A DNA stretch of 64,000 bases from Actinoplanes palleronii. GTDB taxonomy: Bacteria; Actinomycetota; Actinomycetes; Mycobacteriales; Micromonosporaceae. Below, in pieces: positions 8,823-17,096 of the stretch. Position 1 is the stretch's first letter. Each line of letters opens with the position of its first letter. The notes beneath the pieces were generated by a model that did not search any database, was not told the DNA's origin, and saw nothing but the letters and a program-made list of their open reading frames with translations. The stretch covers positions 43,551 through 107,550 of the forward strand of contig NZ_BOMS01000090.1 of assembly GCF_016862315.1 (NCBI RefSeq). Reading direction: 5' to 3'. Position numbers and translations under genes: made by a program.

Positions 8823-9473
8823 TCAGGCCGGCGGATTGGTGGTGACGCCCTCGCCGCTGACGGGGTGGCCGCCGGAGATGCTGCCGTCCTTGTCCAGGGT
8901 AACGAGGCAGGTGATGCCGTCGCGGGTGCCGGTGACGGTCCAGCCGTCGTCGTGAGGACGCGGCGCAGGGCGGCTGTCGGGGTTGACGGCGATGCTCTTG
9001 AACCAGCCCTCTACCTGTGCCGTGGTGGTGCCAGGCGGGAAGAGCGTCTTGTCGGGCACGGTGGACGAGGGCTTGTGGCCGCCATTACCCCTGCCGTCGC
9101 CGTCCCAGACCTTGTCCATCGTCCCGTCGCCCATCTGACCGAAGCGGTGCATGTCGTACCTGGCGTCGGCGAAGTCGGGGTCGTCCCAGGGGTTCTTGGG
9201 CGCCTCCGGCTCGGAGGTTCCGGAGGTGCCGGAGGTCTCGGTGCCCTTCGGGTGGTACTTCTCGGCGCTCTGAATGCCCTGCTGCTGGGCTGGTCCCACG
9301 CGCCTGGGCATCATGCCGGGGCTGAACTTGGGACGCGTGGGGCCATCGCCGTCACCGCCGCCACCACCGTGCGATGGGGTGGGGCCCGAGGGGTGCTTGT
9401 TGTGGAGGCTCGCCACGGCGAACAGGACCACCAGGACGGCGGTGGTCCGCAGCGCCGCCAGGAGTTGTCGCAT
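8823..9473 (-). CDS. Membrane-anchored protein with C-terminal EndoU-like RNase toxin domain
   Basis: A 216-residue protein with one N-terminal hydrophobic segment (8-22), a Gly/Pro/Ser-rich linker (~25-95) and a compact C-terminal domain (~105-216). That domain follows the bacterial EndoU layout: GNGGHKP (His133), PDKTLFPPG (Lys142), a helix ending SIAVNP, then GTRDGITCLVTL and a final GEGVTTNPP strand. In EndoU toxins the two histidines and a lysine cleave RNA by transesterification. The position of the first histidine appears to be Lys121 here (DKVWDGDG), so activity is uncertain. It lies downstream of WXG-like helper genes and upstream of a small candidate immunity gene. Family assignment is from motif order, not a database search. 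Confidence 0.6.
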   Translation of the reverse strand: MRQLLAALRTTAVLVVLFAVASLHNKHPSGPTPSHGGGGGDGDGPTRPKFSPGMMPRRVGPAQQQGIQSAEKYHPKGTETSGTSGTSEPEAPKNPWDDPDFADARYDMHRFGQMGDGTMDKVWDGDGRGNGGHKPSSTVPDKTLFPPGTTTAQVEGWFKSIAVNPDSRPAPRPHDDGWTVTGTRDGITCLVTLDKDGSISGGHPVSGEGVTTNPPA

Positions 9474-9483
9474 CGAGGGCCGC

Positions 9484-10209
9484 CTAGACGTCGAGGAGTG
9501 CGCGGAGGGCGGAGATGCTGGTGATCAGGCCCATCAGCCAGCCGAAGATGCGTCCGGTCCAGCGGACGACCGCGACCGCGAGCTGGGCGACGACCAGCGG
9601 TGTGGCGACGCCGAGGGTGAAGACCTCCTCGGCCAGCCACACCACGACCTTGGCGATGCAGTCGGCGATGAAGGCACGCACGACCTCCCGCACCGTCTGC
9701 ACCAGGGTTCCCGCGCCACGGGTCGCGGCACCCATGCCGGCGGCCGTGCCCGCGAAGATCCCGGCGACGTCGATGTTGCCGGCGAGCATGTAACGGTAGG
9801 CGTCGGCGGCGGCGCCCTGCCACTCGTTGAGGTCGCCGACCAGCCGCGCCTTGAGGTCCTCGGCGATGGAGAACAGCTCATCGGCCATGTTGTCCCAGGT
9901 CATGGCGTGCGTCTCGATGATCTCGGGAGCACCGGCGAGCCAGTCGAGGGCCTGCTTCAGCGGCTCGACCTGCTCGACGGCCCACTCGATGCCCATCGAC
10001 AGGAGCGTGCTGAACGGGTCGATGGCGATGGACGCCCCGTCGAGAGCGGCGCCCATGCCCGCGATCGAGCCGTCGATCCAGCTGCCGGAGTCGATGGCGT
10101 CCTTGATGCCTTTGTAGTCGTCGGCGAGCGGCAGGCCGGTCCAGTCGTCGCGGTGCGCGGCGCTGGTCGACGAGATGTCGGAGGTCGTGGCGATCAGTGG
10201 GTTGCTCAT
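9484..10209 (-). CDS. WXG100-superfamily-like, EspA/PPE-type secretion substrate or chaperone
   Basis: A 241-residue mostly helical protein. An N-terminal flexible part is followed by long helices with a WxG-type turn (LNEWQGAAADAYRYML, ~125-142). A Gly/Ala-rich stretch and two to three hydrophobic helices (VVVWLAEEVFTLGVATPLVV; IFGWLMGLITSISALRALL) follow. Such proteins occur in actinobacterial type VII (ESX-like) toxin loci as the helical partner that brings a toxin to the secretion machine. It lies 17 bases after the ESX-like gene and 10 bases before the toxin gene. No EccC ATPase is in the window, so secretion would need machinery encoded elsewhere. Confidence 0.7.
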   Translation of the reverse strand: MSNPLIATTSDISSTSAAHRDDWTGLPLADDYKGIKDAIDSGSWIDGSIAGMGAALDGASIAIDPFSTLLSMGIEWAVEQVEPLKQALDWLAGAPEIIETHAMTWDNMADELFSIAEDLKARLVGDLNEWQGAAADAYRYMLAGNIDVAGIFAGTAAGMGAATRGAGTLVQTVREVVRAFIADCIAKVVVWLAEEVFTLGVATPLVVAQLAVAVVRWTGRIFGWLMGLITSISALRALLDV

Positions 10210-10226
10210 GAGGGCGCCGGGGCCGC

Positions 10227-10541
10227 TCAGGTCGCGGAGCGGAAGGAGTTGAAGCCGCCGGTGGTCGACTCCTCGGTCCGCTGGTAGGCGTCGGCGGTCT
10301 TCTTGATTCCCGCGGCGAGCAGCTCGATGTTCTCGGCGAGCATCCCCACGCCCTTGTCCTGGTCCCGGTGGCGTTCCTCCATGACGGGCGGGAGGAACTG
10401 GCAGAGCTCCCCGTAGGCACCGTCGGCCTGGAAGATCGCGCCGCTCGCGGCCTTGATCGCGGCGAAGCGGTCATGAATGGCCAACATGGCCGTGGCGTGC
10501 GCGCGCAGGGCCTCGATGTCGACCTCGAACCCACCGGCCAT
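10227..10541 (-). CDS. ESX/WXG100-like small helical protein
   Basis: A 104-residue protein with two predicted amphipathic helices separated near residues 45-55, the size of EsxA/EspC-type proteins. It opens with FEVDIEALRAHATAMLAIHDRF, like the EspC/ESX-1-associated family, and ends KKTADAYQRTEESTTGGF, matching the C-terminal part of such proteins. The ATG overlaps the stop of the preceding YbaB-like gene by three bases (ATGA). Likely a heterodimer partner for the downstream 241-residue protein, which is inference from gene order. Confidence 0.75.
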   Translation of the reverse strand: MAGGFEVDIEALRAHATAMLAIHDRFAAIKAASGAIFQADGAYGELCQFLPPVMEERHRDQDKGVGMLAENIELLAAGIKKTADAYQRTEESTTGGFNSFRSAT

Positions 10542-10933
10542 CAGTACCGCACCTCGTCGTCCTCGGTGCCGGCGGTCCGGAATCCGGCCAGCAGGGCCCG
10601 GCCGGTCGCCGAGTCGGCGCCGACCGTCTCCCGCACGACCTCGGCGGCGGCCTCGGCGAGCTTGACCCGCGCGTTGCGATAGGCGCCCATGATCGCCAGC
10701 TGCGACTGCTCCAGGCTCAGGCGCTGCACCCGCGCGGAAAGCCGGACGTCGGCCATCGCCCCCGTGGAGTCGACGGTGACCTCGACGGCCCCGCTGGCGT
10801 CGGCGGCCGTGACCCGCAGCGCGCTCAAGCCGGCAGCGGCGGCCTGCGTGTCGGCGGCCCGGCGCGAGGCATCGGCCTGCCAGGCCTCCAGGCGTTCCCG
10901 CGCATCCTCGGCGTCCAACAGCGAACCACCCAC
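10541..10933 (-). CDS. YbaB/EbfC-like protein of a type VII-associated locus
   Basis: About 130 residues when begun at the GTG at 10933, which has a GGGGG run four bases upstream. A charged helix (DAEDARERLEAWQADASRRA) leads to VTVDSTGAMADVRLS, the central strands typical of YbaB/EbfC, then a long C-terminal helix. In actinobacteria YbaB-like genes commonly precede WXG/ESX toxin genes, which is exactly the context here. The reading frame is open further upstream to 11440, but that extension has the composition of a shadow frame. The start is therefore uncertain; the gene itself is well supported by its ATGA overlap. Confidence 0.72.
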   Translation of the reverse strand: MGGSLLDAEDARERLEAWQADASRRAADTQAAAAGLSALRVTAADASGAVEVTVDSTGAMADVRLSARVQRLSLEQSQLAIMGAYRNARVKLAEAAAEVVRETVGADSATGRALLAGFRTAGTEDDEVRY

Positions 10934-11110
10934 CGTGCCCCCGATTCCGTAGCCGATCAAGAGATAGAAGGGCGCCAGTGTAGCCGCGATCCGCCACACC
11001 AAGATTGCCGAGCGCGGGAAGCGGCCCTTCCCCGAAGGCGTCCGGGAGATCGTGTGGAGGTTCTGTGACGGGCCTTCCACCGGGGCGGCCGGGACGCCAG
11101 AGTCGTCGGC

Positions 11111-11578
11111 ATGACGCTCCGACCTCACCCCGGGACGCCGCTGCGGAGCCGGCGCGGCCTGCTGCAGACCGCGCTCAGCTGCTCCGGCTGGCTGCTGCTG
11201 GTTCCGCTGGTCTGGTTCACGCAGGACCCGCGCTTCGGCGGGTCGTATGTCAGCCTGCCGATCTGGCTGGCCGCCCTGCTGTTCGCGGCCCTGATGTCGA
11301 CCACGACCATCCTGCTCGCCTGTATGCAGCGCTCCTGGGGAGTCGCCCTGGTCAGCCTGGCCCTGGCCGCCACCGGCATGGCCTTCACCCTGCGGCAGAG
11401 TTCCCAGATCGACTACGCCGAGTACCAGGTCAGCTCGCACCGCACCGAACTCGCCGCGCTGGCCCAGGACTACCGCGTCGGCCGGTTGACCGTCGACCTG
11501 ACGATGATCCCCACCGCGGATGGCAACCGTGGCCGGCCGGAACGGGAGCTGGGCGACGGCTGGTGGTGGGTGGCCTAG
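11111..11578 (+). CDS. Small membrane protein of unknown function
   Basis: A 155-residue protein with about three hydrophobic segments (~24-38, ~48-70, ~76-93), then a soluble tail of ~60 residues. A basic start (RPHPGTPLRSRRG) suggests the N-terminus stays inside. No family is recognised. Its stop overlaps the stop of the convergent metallo-hydrolase by four bases. Confidence 0.65.
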   Translation: MTLRPHPGTPLRSRRGLLQTALSCSGWLLLVPLVWFTQDPRFGGSYVSLPIWLAALLFAALMSTTTILLACMQRSWGVALVSLALAATGMAFTLRQSSQIDYAEYQVSSHRTELAALAQDYRVGRLTVDLTMIPTADGNRGRPERELGDGWWWVA

Positions 11579-12300
11579 AGCTGCACGCGATCGAGCAGGC
11601 CGGCCGTGGTGAACGCCTTCACGAGGGGGTCGTGGCCCTCGGTGAAGTGCGCCCAGCTGTCGAAGTGCACCAGCACGACCTGCTCCGCGGCGAGAACGCG
11701 CGCGGCCTCGGCGGCCTGCTCGCTGTCCAGGGTGAGCAGGGCGCCGTCGAAGAGCCCGGTGCGGACCGCGCCGGCGAACAGGATCGCGGTGTGGATCGGC
11801 GCGAACCGCGCGGCGATCTCCTCGACGATCTCCAGGGACGCGTTGTCGCCGCTGACGTAGACGGTGGGCAGGCCGTCACCGGTCAGTACGAAGCCGGTGA
11901 CGTCACCGGTGATCGGCTCGCAGCCCTCCGGGCCGTGCCGGGCCGGGACACCGGTGATCGTGACCGCGCCGAGCCGGGTCGACTCCCACGGGGCCAGACC
12001 GCGGGCGGTGCCGCCGAGGCGTTCCGCGCCGCTGGGCGTGGTCAGAGTCAGGGGTACGTCGGCGAGCAGCGCCCGGCCGGAGTCGTCCAGGTTGTCGGCA
12101 TGCTCGTCGTGCGAGAGCAGCACCGCATCGATCCGGCCGAGCTCGGACGGCTGGGCGGCGGCGGGGGCGAGCTTGACCAGCGTGGTGCCGCTCGGCGAGG
12201 GGTAGCTGCGGGGCTCGTCGAACGTCGGGTCGGTGAGGAAGCGCAGGCCACCGTACTCAAAAAAGGCGGTCGGACCACCAAGAACCTTGACGGAAATCAT
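11575..12300 (-). CDS. Metallo-beta-lactamase-fold hydrolase (UlaG-like)
   Basis: A 241-residue protein beginning VKVLGGPTAFFEYGGLRFLTDPTFD, the strand pattern of UlaG-like MBL proteins. The first metal motif is the variant SHDEHADNLDD rather than HxHxDH, with one extra residue and Asn in the last place; this variant is shared by an actinobacterial subgroup as I recall it. VPARHGPEGCEPI, YVSGDNASLEIV and LVHFDSWAHF supply later metal ligands. It is divergent from a CGNR-type regulator 54 bases away, with three repeated operator-like words between them, so it is the probable target of that regulator. Confidence 0.88.
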   Translation of the reverse strand: MISVKVLGGPTAFFEYGGLRFLTDPTFDEPRSYPSPSGTTLVKLAPAAAQPSELGRIDAVLLSHDEHADNLDDSGRALLADVPLTLTTPSGAERLGGTARGLAPWESTRLGAVTITGVPARHGPEGCEPITGDVTGFVLTGDGLPTVYVSGDNASLEIVEEIAARFAPIHTAILFAGAVRTGLFDGALLTLDSEQAAEAARVLAAEQVVLVHFDSWAHFTEGHDPLVKAFTTAGLLDRVQL

Positions 12301-12307
12301 GGATACC

Positions 12308-12356
12308 TCACGGATAGCAGTGGTGTCATCCGTGATGCTAGCCGTTTGTCACGGAT
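12308..12356. promoter_or_regulatory. Three-copy operator (TCACGGAT in alternating orientation)
   Basis: TCACGGAT occurs at 12308-12315 and 12349-12356, and its complement ATCCGTGA at 12328-12335. Start-to-start distances are 20 and 21 bases, about two helix turns, so all copies lie on one DNA face. The array fills the 54-base gap between the metallo-hydrolase and the CGNR gene. The repeats are seen; control by the CGNR protein is inferred. Confidence 0.7.
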
Positions 12357-12948
12357 GAGCGCAACCAGTACCGTGAGAAACGTGATCGACACTGCGCCGG
12401 GGGCGGACCGGCACCCGGGCCTGGACCTCGCCAACAGCCGCCTCGCCGTCCCCGGCGGCCCGCCTGTCGACCTGCTCGACACCCCCGAGGCGGCGACGCA
12501 CTGGTTGGTCGAGCGGCAGCTCGTTCCGGCGGACGCCGAGCTACGGGAGATCTGCGCGGGGCGCCTGCGCGGTCTCCGCGAGCAGATCCGCGAGCTGCTC
12601 GCCGCACGCGCGCACGAGACCGAGCCACCGGCAGCGGCGCTGAGCGCCATCAATACCGCGCTCAGCCGGGTGCCGACCGCGAACGAGCTGCGCTGGGATC
12701 CGGCCCTCGGCCTGCACCGCGCCGCGCCGCACCCCACCGACCAGGTGGTCGACCACGCCCTCGGCCTGCTCGCCGCCGACGTCGCGGATCTGCTCACCGG
12801 CGCGGACGCGGAACGCCTGACGGCCTGCAACTCCCGCCCGTGCCAGCGGTTCCTGCTGCGCAGCGGCCGGCGCCAGTGGTGCTCGGTGCGCTGCGGCGAC
12901 CGGGCCCGGGCCGCGCGCGCCTACGCCAAGCGCACTGACAAGAACTAA
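12355..12948 (+). CDS. CGNR zinc-finger regulator
   Basis: A 197-residue protein with the ABATE-like N-terminal domain (GLDLANSRLA, DLLDTPEAATHWLVE) and a C-terminal zinc finger: CNSRPCQRFLL, then WCSVRCGDRARAARAYAKR. The signature reads CGDR instead of CGNR. Zn-binding cysteines are all present. The ATG at 12355 lies inside the last operator copy. In-frame GTGs at 12373 and 12382 are possible leaderless starts that would leave the operator outside the gene. It probably regulates the divergent metallo-hydrolase and itself. Confidence 0.85.
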   Translation: MSATSTVRNVIDTAPGADRHPGLDLANSRLAVPGGPPVDLLDTPEAATHWLVERQLVPADAELREICAGRLRGLREQIRELLAARAHETEPPAAALSAINTALSRVPTANELRWDPALGLHRAAPHPTDQVVDHALGLLAADVADLLTGADAERLTACNSRPCQRFLLRSGRRQWCSVRCGDRARAARAYAKRTDKN

Positions 12949-13388
12949 CCGAGATCGATCGGGCGCTCGAAGAACGTCTCCAGCACCACCACCGTCTGCG
13001 TGCCGCTCACCCCGGCGATCGCGTAGATCCCCCGCAGCGTCGCCTGCAACTCCTCGGTGGTCGCCGTGCGCACCTTGACCAGCAGCGACGACGCCCCGGC
13101 CACCACGTGCGCCTCCTGGATCGCCGGGATCGCGAGCAGCGCGTCCCGGGTCGGCGGATCACCCATCCACGCCCCCGCGTCGATCATCACGTACGCGGCG
13201 ACCCCGCGGCCCACGGCGGCCGGGTCGACCTCGACGGTGGTCCGGCGGATCACGCCACGCTCGCGCAGCTTGCGGACCCGGTCGTGCGCCGACGCCGCGG
13301 AGAGTCCCACCGCCCGGCCCAGCTCGGCATACGACCGCGTCGCGTCCTCCTGCAACTGCACGAGCAGCCGCCGATCCACCTCATCCAC
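12945..13388 (-). CDS. Lrp/AsnC-family regulator
   Basis: A 147-residue protein. Residues 1-60 form the winged helix (VDRRLLVQLQEDATRSYAEL, then GLSAASAHDRVRKL), and the rest is a RAM ligand domain ending in VVLETFFERPI. RAM domains bind amino acids or related effectors and set the octamer state. It is divergent from a gluconolactonase-like gene, which is likely its target. Its last bases overlap the CGNR stop by four bases. Confidence 0.92.
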   Translation of the reverse strand: MDEVDRRLLVQLQEDATRSYAELGRAVGLSAASAHDRVRKLRERGVIRRTTVEVDPAAVGRGVAAYVMIDAGAWMGDPPTRDALLAIPAIQEAHVVAGASSLLVKVRTATTEELQATLRGIYAIAGVSGTQTVVVLETFFERPIDLG

Positions 13389-13422
13389 CCGTACTCCTAA
13401 TGATATTCGTCAAAAGACGGCC

Positions 13423-13453
13423 TTGACCGTACCAGGTTCGGTATGGCTACGAT
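13423..13453 (+). promoter_or_regulatory. Possible promoter of the SMP-30 gene
   Basis: TTGACC at 13423-13428 and TACGAT at 13448-13453 are separated by 19 bases, a slightly long spacer. The -10 box ends seven bases before the ATG at 13461, which would make the message leaderless and supports that start over the ATG at 13443. Confidence 0.4.
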
Positions 13454-13460
13454 TCGATCC

Positions 13461-14354
13461 ATGGTTCTCGCTGAATTCAAGATGGTCGACGAACGGTTCC
13501 GCTACCTCGACGGCGACTTCGTGGTGGAACAGCTGCACACCGGCGCCCGCAAGACCGAGGGCCCGGCGTATTTCCCGGCCGGCCGCTATCTGGTGTGGAG
13601 CGACATCCCCAACGACCGGCTGATGCGCTGGGACGAGACCAGCGGCGCGGTCGGCGTGTTCCGGCACGCCGCCGGATACCCGAACGGCAACACCGTCGAC
13701 CGGCAGGGCCGGCTGATCACCTGCGAGCAGGGCCACCGGCGGGTCACCCGCACCGAGCACGACGGCGCGGTCACCGTGCTGGCCGATTCCTATCAGGGCA
13801 AACGCCTGAACAGCCCGAACGACGTGGTGGTCCGCTCCGACGGCACGATCTGGTTCACCGACCCGGTGTACGGCATCGCCAGCGACTACGAGGGCCACAA
13901 GGCGGACAGCGAGTTCGGCGGCGCCTGCTACGTCTTCCGCCTCGACCCGGCCACCGGCGACCTGCGCATCGTCGCCGACGACTTCTGCCGCCCGAACGGC
14001 CTGGCCTTCTCCCCCGACGAGCAGCAACTCTTCATCGCCGACACCCGGCAGGAACCCAGCCACATCCGAGTCTTCGACGTCACCGCCGACGGCATGCTGA
14101 CCGGCGGGAAAATCTTCGCCACCTGCGATTACGGCCGCTTCGACGGCCTGCGCGCCGACGCGGAGGGCCGCATCTGGGCGGCCGCGTGGGACGGCGTGCA
14201 CTGCTTCGCCCCGGACGGCACGCTGATCGGCAAACTGCTGCTACCGGAGTCGGTCGCCAACCTGACGTTCGGCGGCCCGGCCCTCAACCACCTGTTCATC
14301 GCCGCGGGCACCTCGGTCTACACGCTGCGCGTGACCTTCAACGGCGCCCGCTGA
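13461..14354 (+). CDS. SMP-30/gluconolactonase-like six-bladed propeller hydrolase
   Basis: A 297-residue lactonase-type protein. The metal ligands are visible: the Glu in EGPAYFPAG, the Asn in NSPNDVVVRSDG and the Asp in FDGLRADAEGRIW. WSDIPNDRLMRWDE and WFTDPVYGI are conserved family strands. It likely hydrolyses a sugar or other lactone in the cytoplasm. It is divergent from an Lrp-type regulator. The ATG at 13443 is an alternative start. Confidence 0.92.
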   Translation: MVLAEFKMVDERFRYLDGDFVVEQLHTGARKTEGPAYFPAGRYLVWSDIPNDRLMRWDETSGAVGVFRHAAGYPNGNTVDRQGRLITCEQGHRRVTRTEHDGAVTVLADSYQGKRLNSPNDVVVRSDGTIWFTDPVYGIASDYEGHKADSEFGGACYVFRLDPATGDLRIVADDFCRPNGLAFSPDEQQLFIADTRQEPSHIRVFDVTADGMLTGGKIFATCDYGRFDGLRADAEGRIWAAAWDGVHCFAPDGTLIGKLLLPESVANLTFGGPALNHLFIAAGTSVYTLRVTFNGAR

Positions 14355-14374
14355 CCCCGGATGCCGGCCCCACG

Positions 14375-14920
14375 TCAGCTGGATGGGGAGGGGGTGCCGG
14401 CGCCGAGGGCGACGCCGAGCCTGGCCACCACGGCCGCGTAGGCGGTGTCGCCCCTGGTGAGCGTGGTCTTGGCCGCGGCGACCTGAGCGGCGTCGCCGGC
14501 GGTGGCACCGGTGCGGCAGTCCTTCGCGCCCTGCTGCAAATCCGTGAGCGCCGACGACCACAGTGCCTGGGCCTGCGGGTCGGGAATGGGGTCGAACTTC
14601 GTGATGATGGTGAGATCGTGATCGAGGAAGTCGCAGGCCGACCGGATGTTCGAGAAGTCGGCCGCGGCGGCCGGGTCGATGGCCATGCTGCGCTTGACTT
14701 CGCCGAAGGCGTGGTCGATAGCCTGCAGTCCTTCCCGGTGACGGCTGTCCTCGAACCACGCGACGAGCTTGACCTGCGCATCCGCGGAGAGCGTCGGCAC
14801 CTCGGCAGCGGATGACGTGGTGGCGGCAGTCGGCGCGCCGGTGGACGACGAGCCGCCGCCGCAGGCGGCAAGCGGGACCACAGAACCGGCGATGACCAGA
14901 CTGAGCAGGAACGGACGCAC
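14375..14920 (-). CDS. Secreted lipoprotein of unknown function
   Basis: A 181-residue protein with a lipoprotein signal (LLSLVIAGSVVPLAAC; lipidated Cys20) and a short Gly/Ser/Thr linker. A helical domain with two further cysteines (SACDFLDH; AKDCRTG) follows and may form a disulfide outside the membrane. I do not recognise the family. It is convergent with the SMP-30 gene, about 20 bases apart. Confidence 0.78.
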   Translation of the reverse strand: MRPFLLSLVIAGSVVPLAACGGGSSSTGAPTAATTSSAAEVPTLSADAQVKLVAWFEDSRHREGLQAIDHAFGEVKRSMAIDPAAAADFSNIRSACDFLDHDLTIITKFDPIPDPQAQALWSSALTDLQQGAKDCRTGATAGDAAQVAAAKTTLTRGDTAYAAVVARLGVALGAGTPSPSS

Positions 14921-15068
14921 GAAGACTCCCTCTACTGACGTTCCGAAACATTACCGCGCCCGGACCCCGGCTGATTTCACACGCGTCGATGCGATGGCTG
15001 AAGTCGTCCAATGTCGATCCACGACCACCGGGCACGACCAGGTCGCCGCCGTAGATAACCTGGCCGGT

Positions 15069-17096
15069 ATGGACGATGCGGAGATCGAACGGTCCGATGT
15101 CCTTCGCGTACGCCTGGCGTGGGAGCGGCCCGGGCGCAGGTTGCCGATCAGCGTCACGCTCGACGCCGGCACCGAAGTGGCGGTCGCCGTCCCGCTCGGT
15201 GACGGTCGTACGCTGCTGGCGGTCGCCCATGATCAGGACGGTCCGCCCGCGCTCGTGTCACTGTGGGACCCGGCGACCGCCGAGAAGATCGGCGAGCCGC
15301 TGACCTATCCGGCGGAGGCCGTCACCGCGATGGTCGCGCTGCCGGCGCCGGACGGGACGCCCCTGCTGGCGGTCGCCTACCTGGACGTCGACGATTCGCT
15401 GGTGCAGGTGTGGGATCCGGTGGCGGGCAAGCGGGTCGGCGAGCCGCTGCCGGGCCCGATCGACAGGGCCGGCCTCGCCGCCGTGCCGGTGCCGGGCGGC
15501 CGTCACCTGCTGGCCGTCATCGAGGATTCCGGCGGCGTGCTGCGACTCTGGGATCCGGTCACCGGCGAACCGGTGCTCGGACCGCTCGGCCCCGATGCGG
15601 AGCCGGAACAGCTGGAGAACTGGGCCGTCGCGGCCACGACCACGCCGGACGGCCGCTCGCTGCTGTTGACCGTGTACGGCGACGAGAAGGAGGCCGTGGT
15701 CCGGTCCTGGGATCCGGTGAGCGGGCAGCTGTTGGGCCCGTTGCTGCGGACCCTCCACGACGCGGCCAGCCCGTACCGGATAGCGGCATTGCCGCTACCG
15801 GACGGCCGCCTCGTCCTGGCGCTCGCCCGTGGCCACGAGGACGACGGGTTCGTGGTGCGGTTGTGGGACGCGGCGACCGGCGACCCGATCGGTGATCCGA
15901 TGGAGGGCTACGGCCTGACGCCGGTGCCGGCGGCCGACGGCACGGTGCCGCTGCTGGCGGTCGGCGATGGACTGTGGGATCCGGGGTCGGGCCGGCGGGT
16001 GGGTGACGCCGGCACGAACGGCGTGCCCCGGCCCATCGCGGCGGTGCCGTCCCCGGGCGGCCCGACCCTGCTGGCCGGTCCCGGACCGGACGGCAGGCTC
16101 TGGCTGTGGGATCCCGCCACGGTACGACCGCTGCCGAGCGGCGAACGGGTCGGCCCGGTCGCCTTGCTGACCCCGGTGACGCCGCCCGGCGGCCGCACGT
16201 TGCTGGCCACGTCCGGCACCGGCGAGTTCGGCGGTCCGGTGGACGAGGCCGTCCGATTCTGGGACGCGCTCACCGGTGAACCGGTCGCGCCCGCGTTGAC
16301 CGGCCACGCCGGGGGCGTCACCGCGATGGCGTCGGCGCCGTTGCCCGACGGGCGGGTGGCCGTGGTTACGTGTGACGCGGCCGGCACCATCCGTTCATGG
16401 GACCCGGTGACCGGGCAGCTTCTCGCCGCGACGCCGACCGCCCGCGCGAACGCGGTCCGCTCGATGACGCCGATCGGCCTGCCGGACGGGCGGACGCTGC
16501 TGGCCACCGGCAACGACATGAACGTCCTCCGGCTCCGCGACCCGGCGACCGGAGGCAGCGCCGGCGACATGTTCACCCGGCTCGACCGGCCAAAGCTGCG
16601 GGCGCTCGCCGCGGTGCCCATGCCCGACGGCCGCGTACTGCTGGCGGCCGGCAACGCCACCCCGGCTCGCGGCGGCAGCTGGGCGGCACGACTGTGGGAT
16701 CCGGCGACCGGCCTGCCGGTCGGTGAGCCGATCGGCGCGGACATCCGGGTGTGGTCGCTGGCGGCGACGCCGGCTGGACACGACCGGCCGCTGCTGGCCG
16801 CCGGAACCGAGGACGGCACGATCCAGATCTACGACGTCCTCGGCCGCGAGGTGCTCGGCGAACTCCCCGGAAAGCACCCGTGCCTGCTCACCGCGCCCGA
16901 CGGCCGGCCCGTGCTGGCCGTCGGACGCCGGGACGAGGTCGAGTTCTGGGATCCGATCGGCTGCCGCCGCCTGACCTCGCTCCGGATGGGAACCAAGGTC
17001 CAGGCGCTGGCCGCGGCCGGCTCCCGGCTGGCGGTCGGTTGTGCGCACGGCCTCGCCGTCCTCGACCTGGGCAAGCCCTACCGAAAAGCCGAATAG
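15069..17096 (+). CDS. WD-repeat-like beta-propeller protein
   Basis: A 675-residue protein made of about 13 or 14 repeats of ~45 residues. The repeat core reads like LWDPVTGEPVG followed by a strand with PDGRxLLAV. The many WDP turns place it with WD40-like propellers, and the number of repeats suggests two propellers. No signal peptide or kinase, protease or NACHT module is attached, which is unusual for actinobacterial WD proteins. The start at 15069 is chosen because repeat-like sequence begins soon after it. It overlaps the convergent downstream gene by 19 bases. Function unknown, probably protein binding. Confidence 0.8.
   Translation: MDDAEIERSDVLRVRLAWERPGRRLPISVTLDAGTEVAVAVPLGDGRTLLAVAHDQDGPPALVSLWDPATAEKIGEPLTYPAEAVTAMVALPAPDGTPLLAVAYLDVDDSLVQVWDPVAGKRVGEPLPGPIDRAGLAAVPVPGGRHLLAVIEDSGGVLRLWDPVTGEPVLGPLGPDAEPEQLENWAVAATTTPDGRSLLLTVYGDEKEAVVRSWDPVSGQLLGPLLRTLHDAASPYRIAALPLPDGRLVLALARGHEDDGFVVRLWDAATGDPIGDPMEGYGLTPVPAADGTVPLLAVGDGLWDPGSGRRVGDAGTNGVPRPIAAVPSPGGPTLLAGPGPDGRLWLWDPATVRPLPSGERVGPVALLTPVTPPGGRTLLATSGTGEFGGPVDEAVRFWDALTGEPVAPALTGHAGGVTAMASAPLPDGRVAVVTCDAAGTIRSWDPVTGQLLAATPTARANAVRSMTPIGLPDGRTLLATGNDMNVLRLRDPATGGSAGDMFTRLDRPKLRALAAVPMPDGRVLLAAGNATPARGGSWAARLWDPATGLPVGEPIGADIRVWSLAATPAGHDRPLLAAGTEDGTIQIYDVLGREVLGELPGKHPCLLTAPDGRPVLAVGRRDEVEFWDPIGCRRLTSLRMGTKVQALAAAGSRLAVGCAHGLAVLDLGKPYRKAE

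Noticed and set aside
10941..11440. Upstream extension of the YbaB-like frame
   Set aside because: The extension is antisense to the membrane protein at 11111 and has shadow-like composition; a GTG with ribosome site exists at 10933.
11005..12354. Long N-terminal extension of the CGNR gene
   Set aside because: It runs antisense through the metallo-hydrolase and has shadow-like composition.
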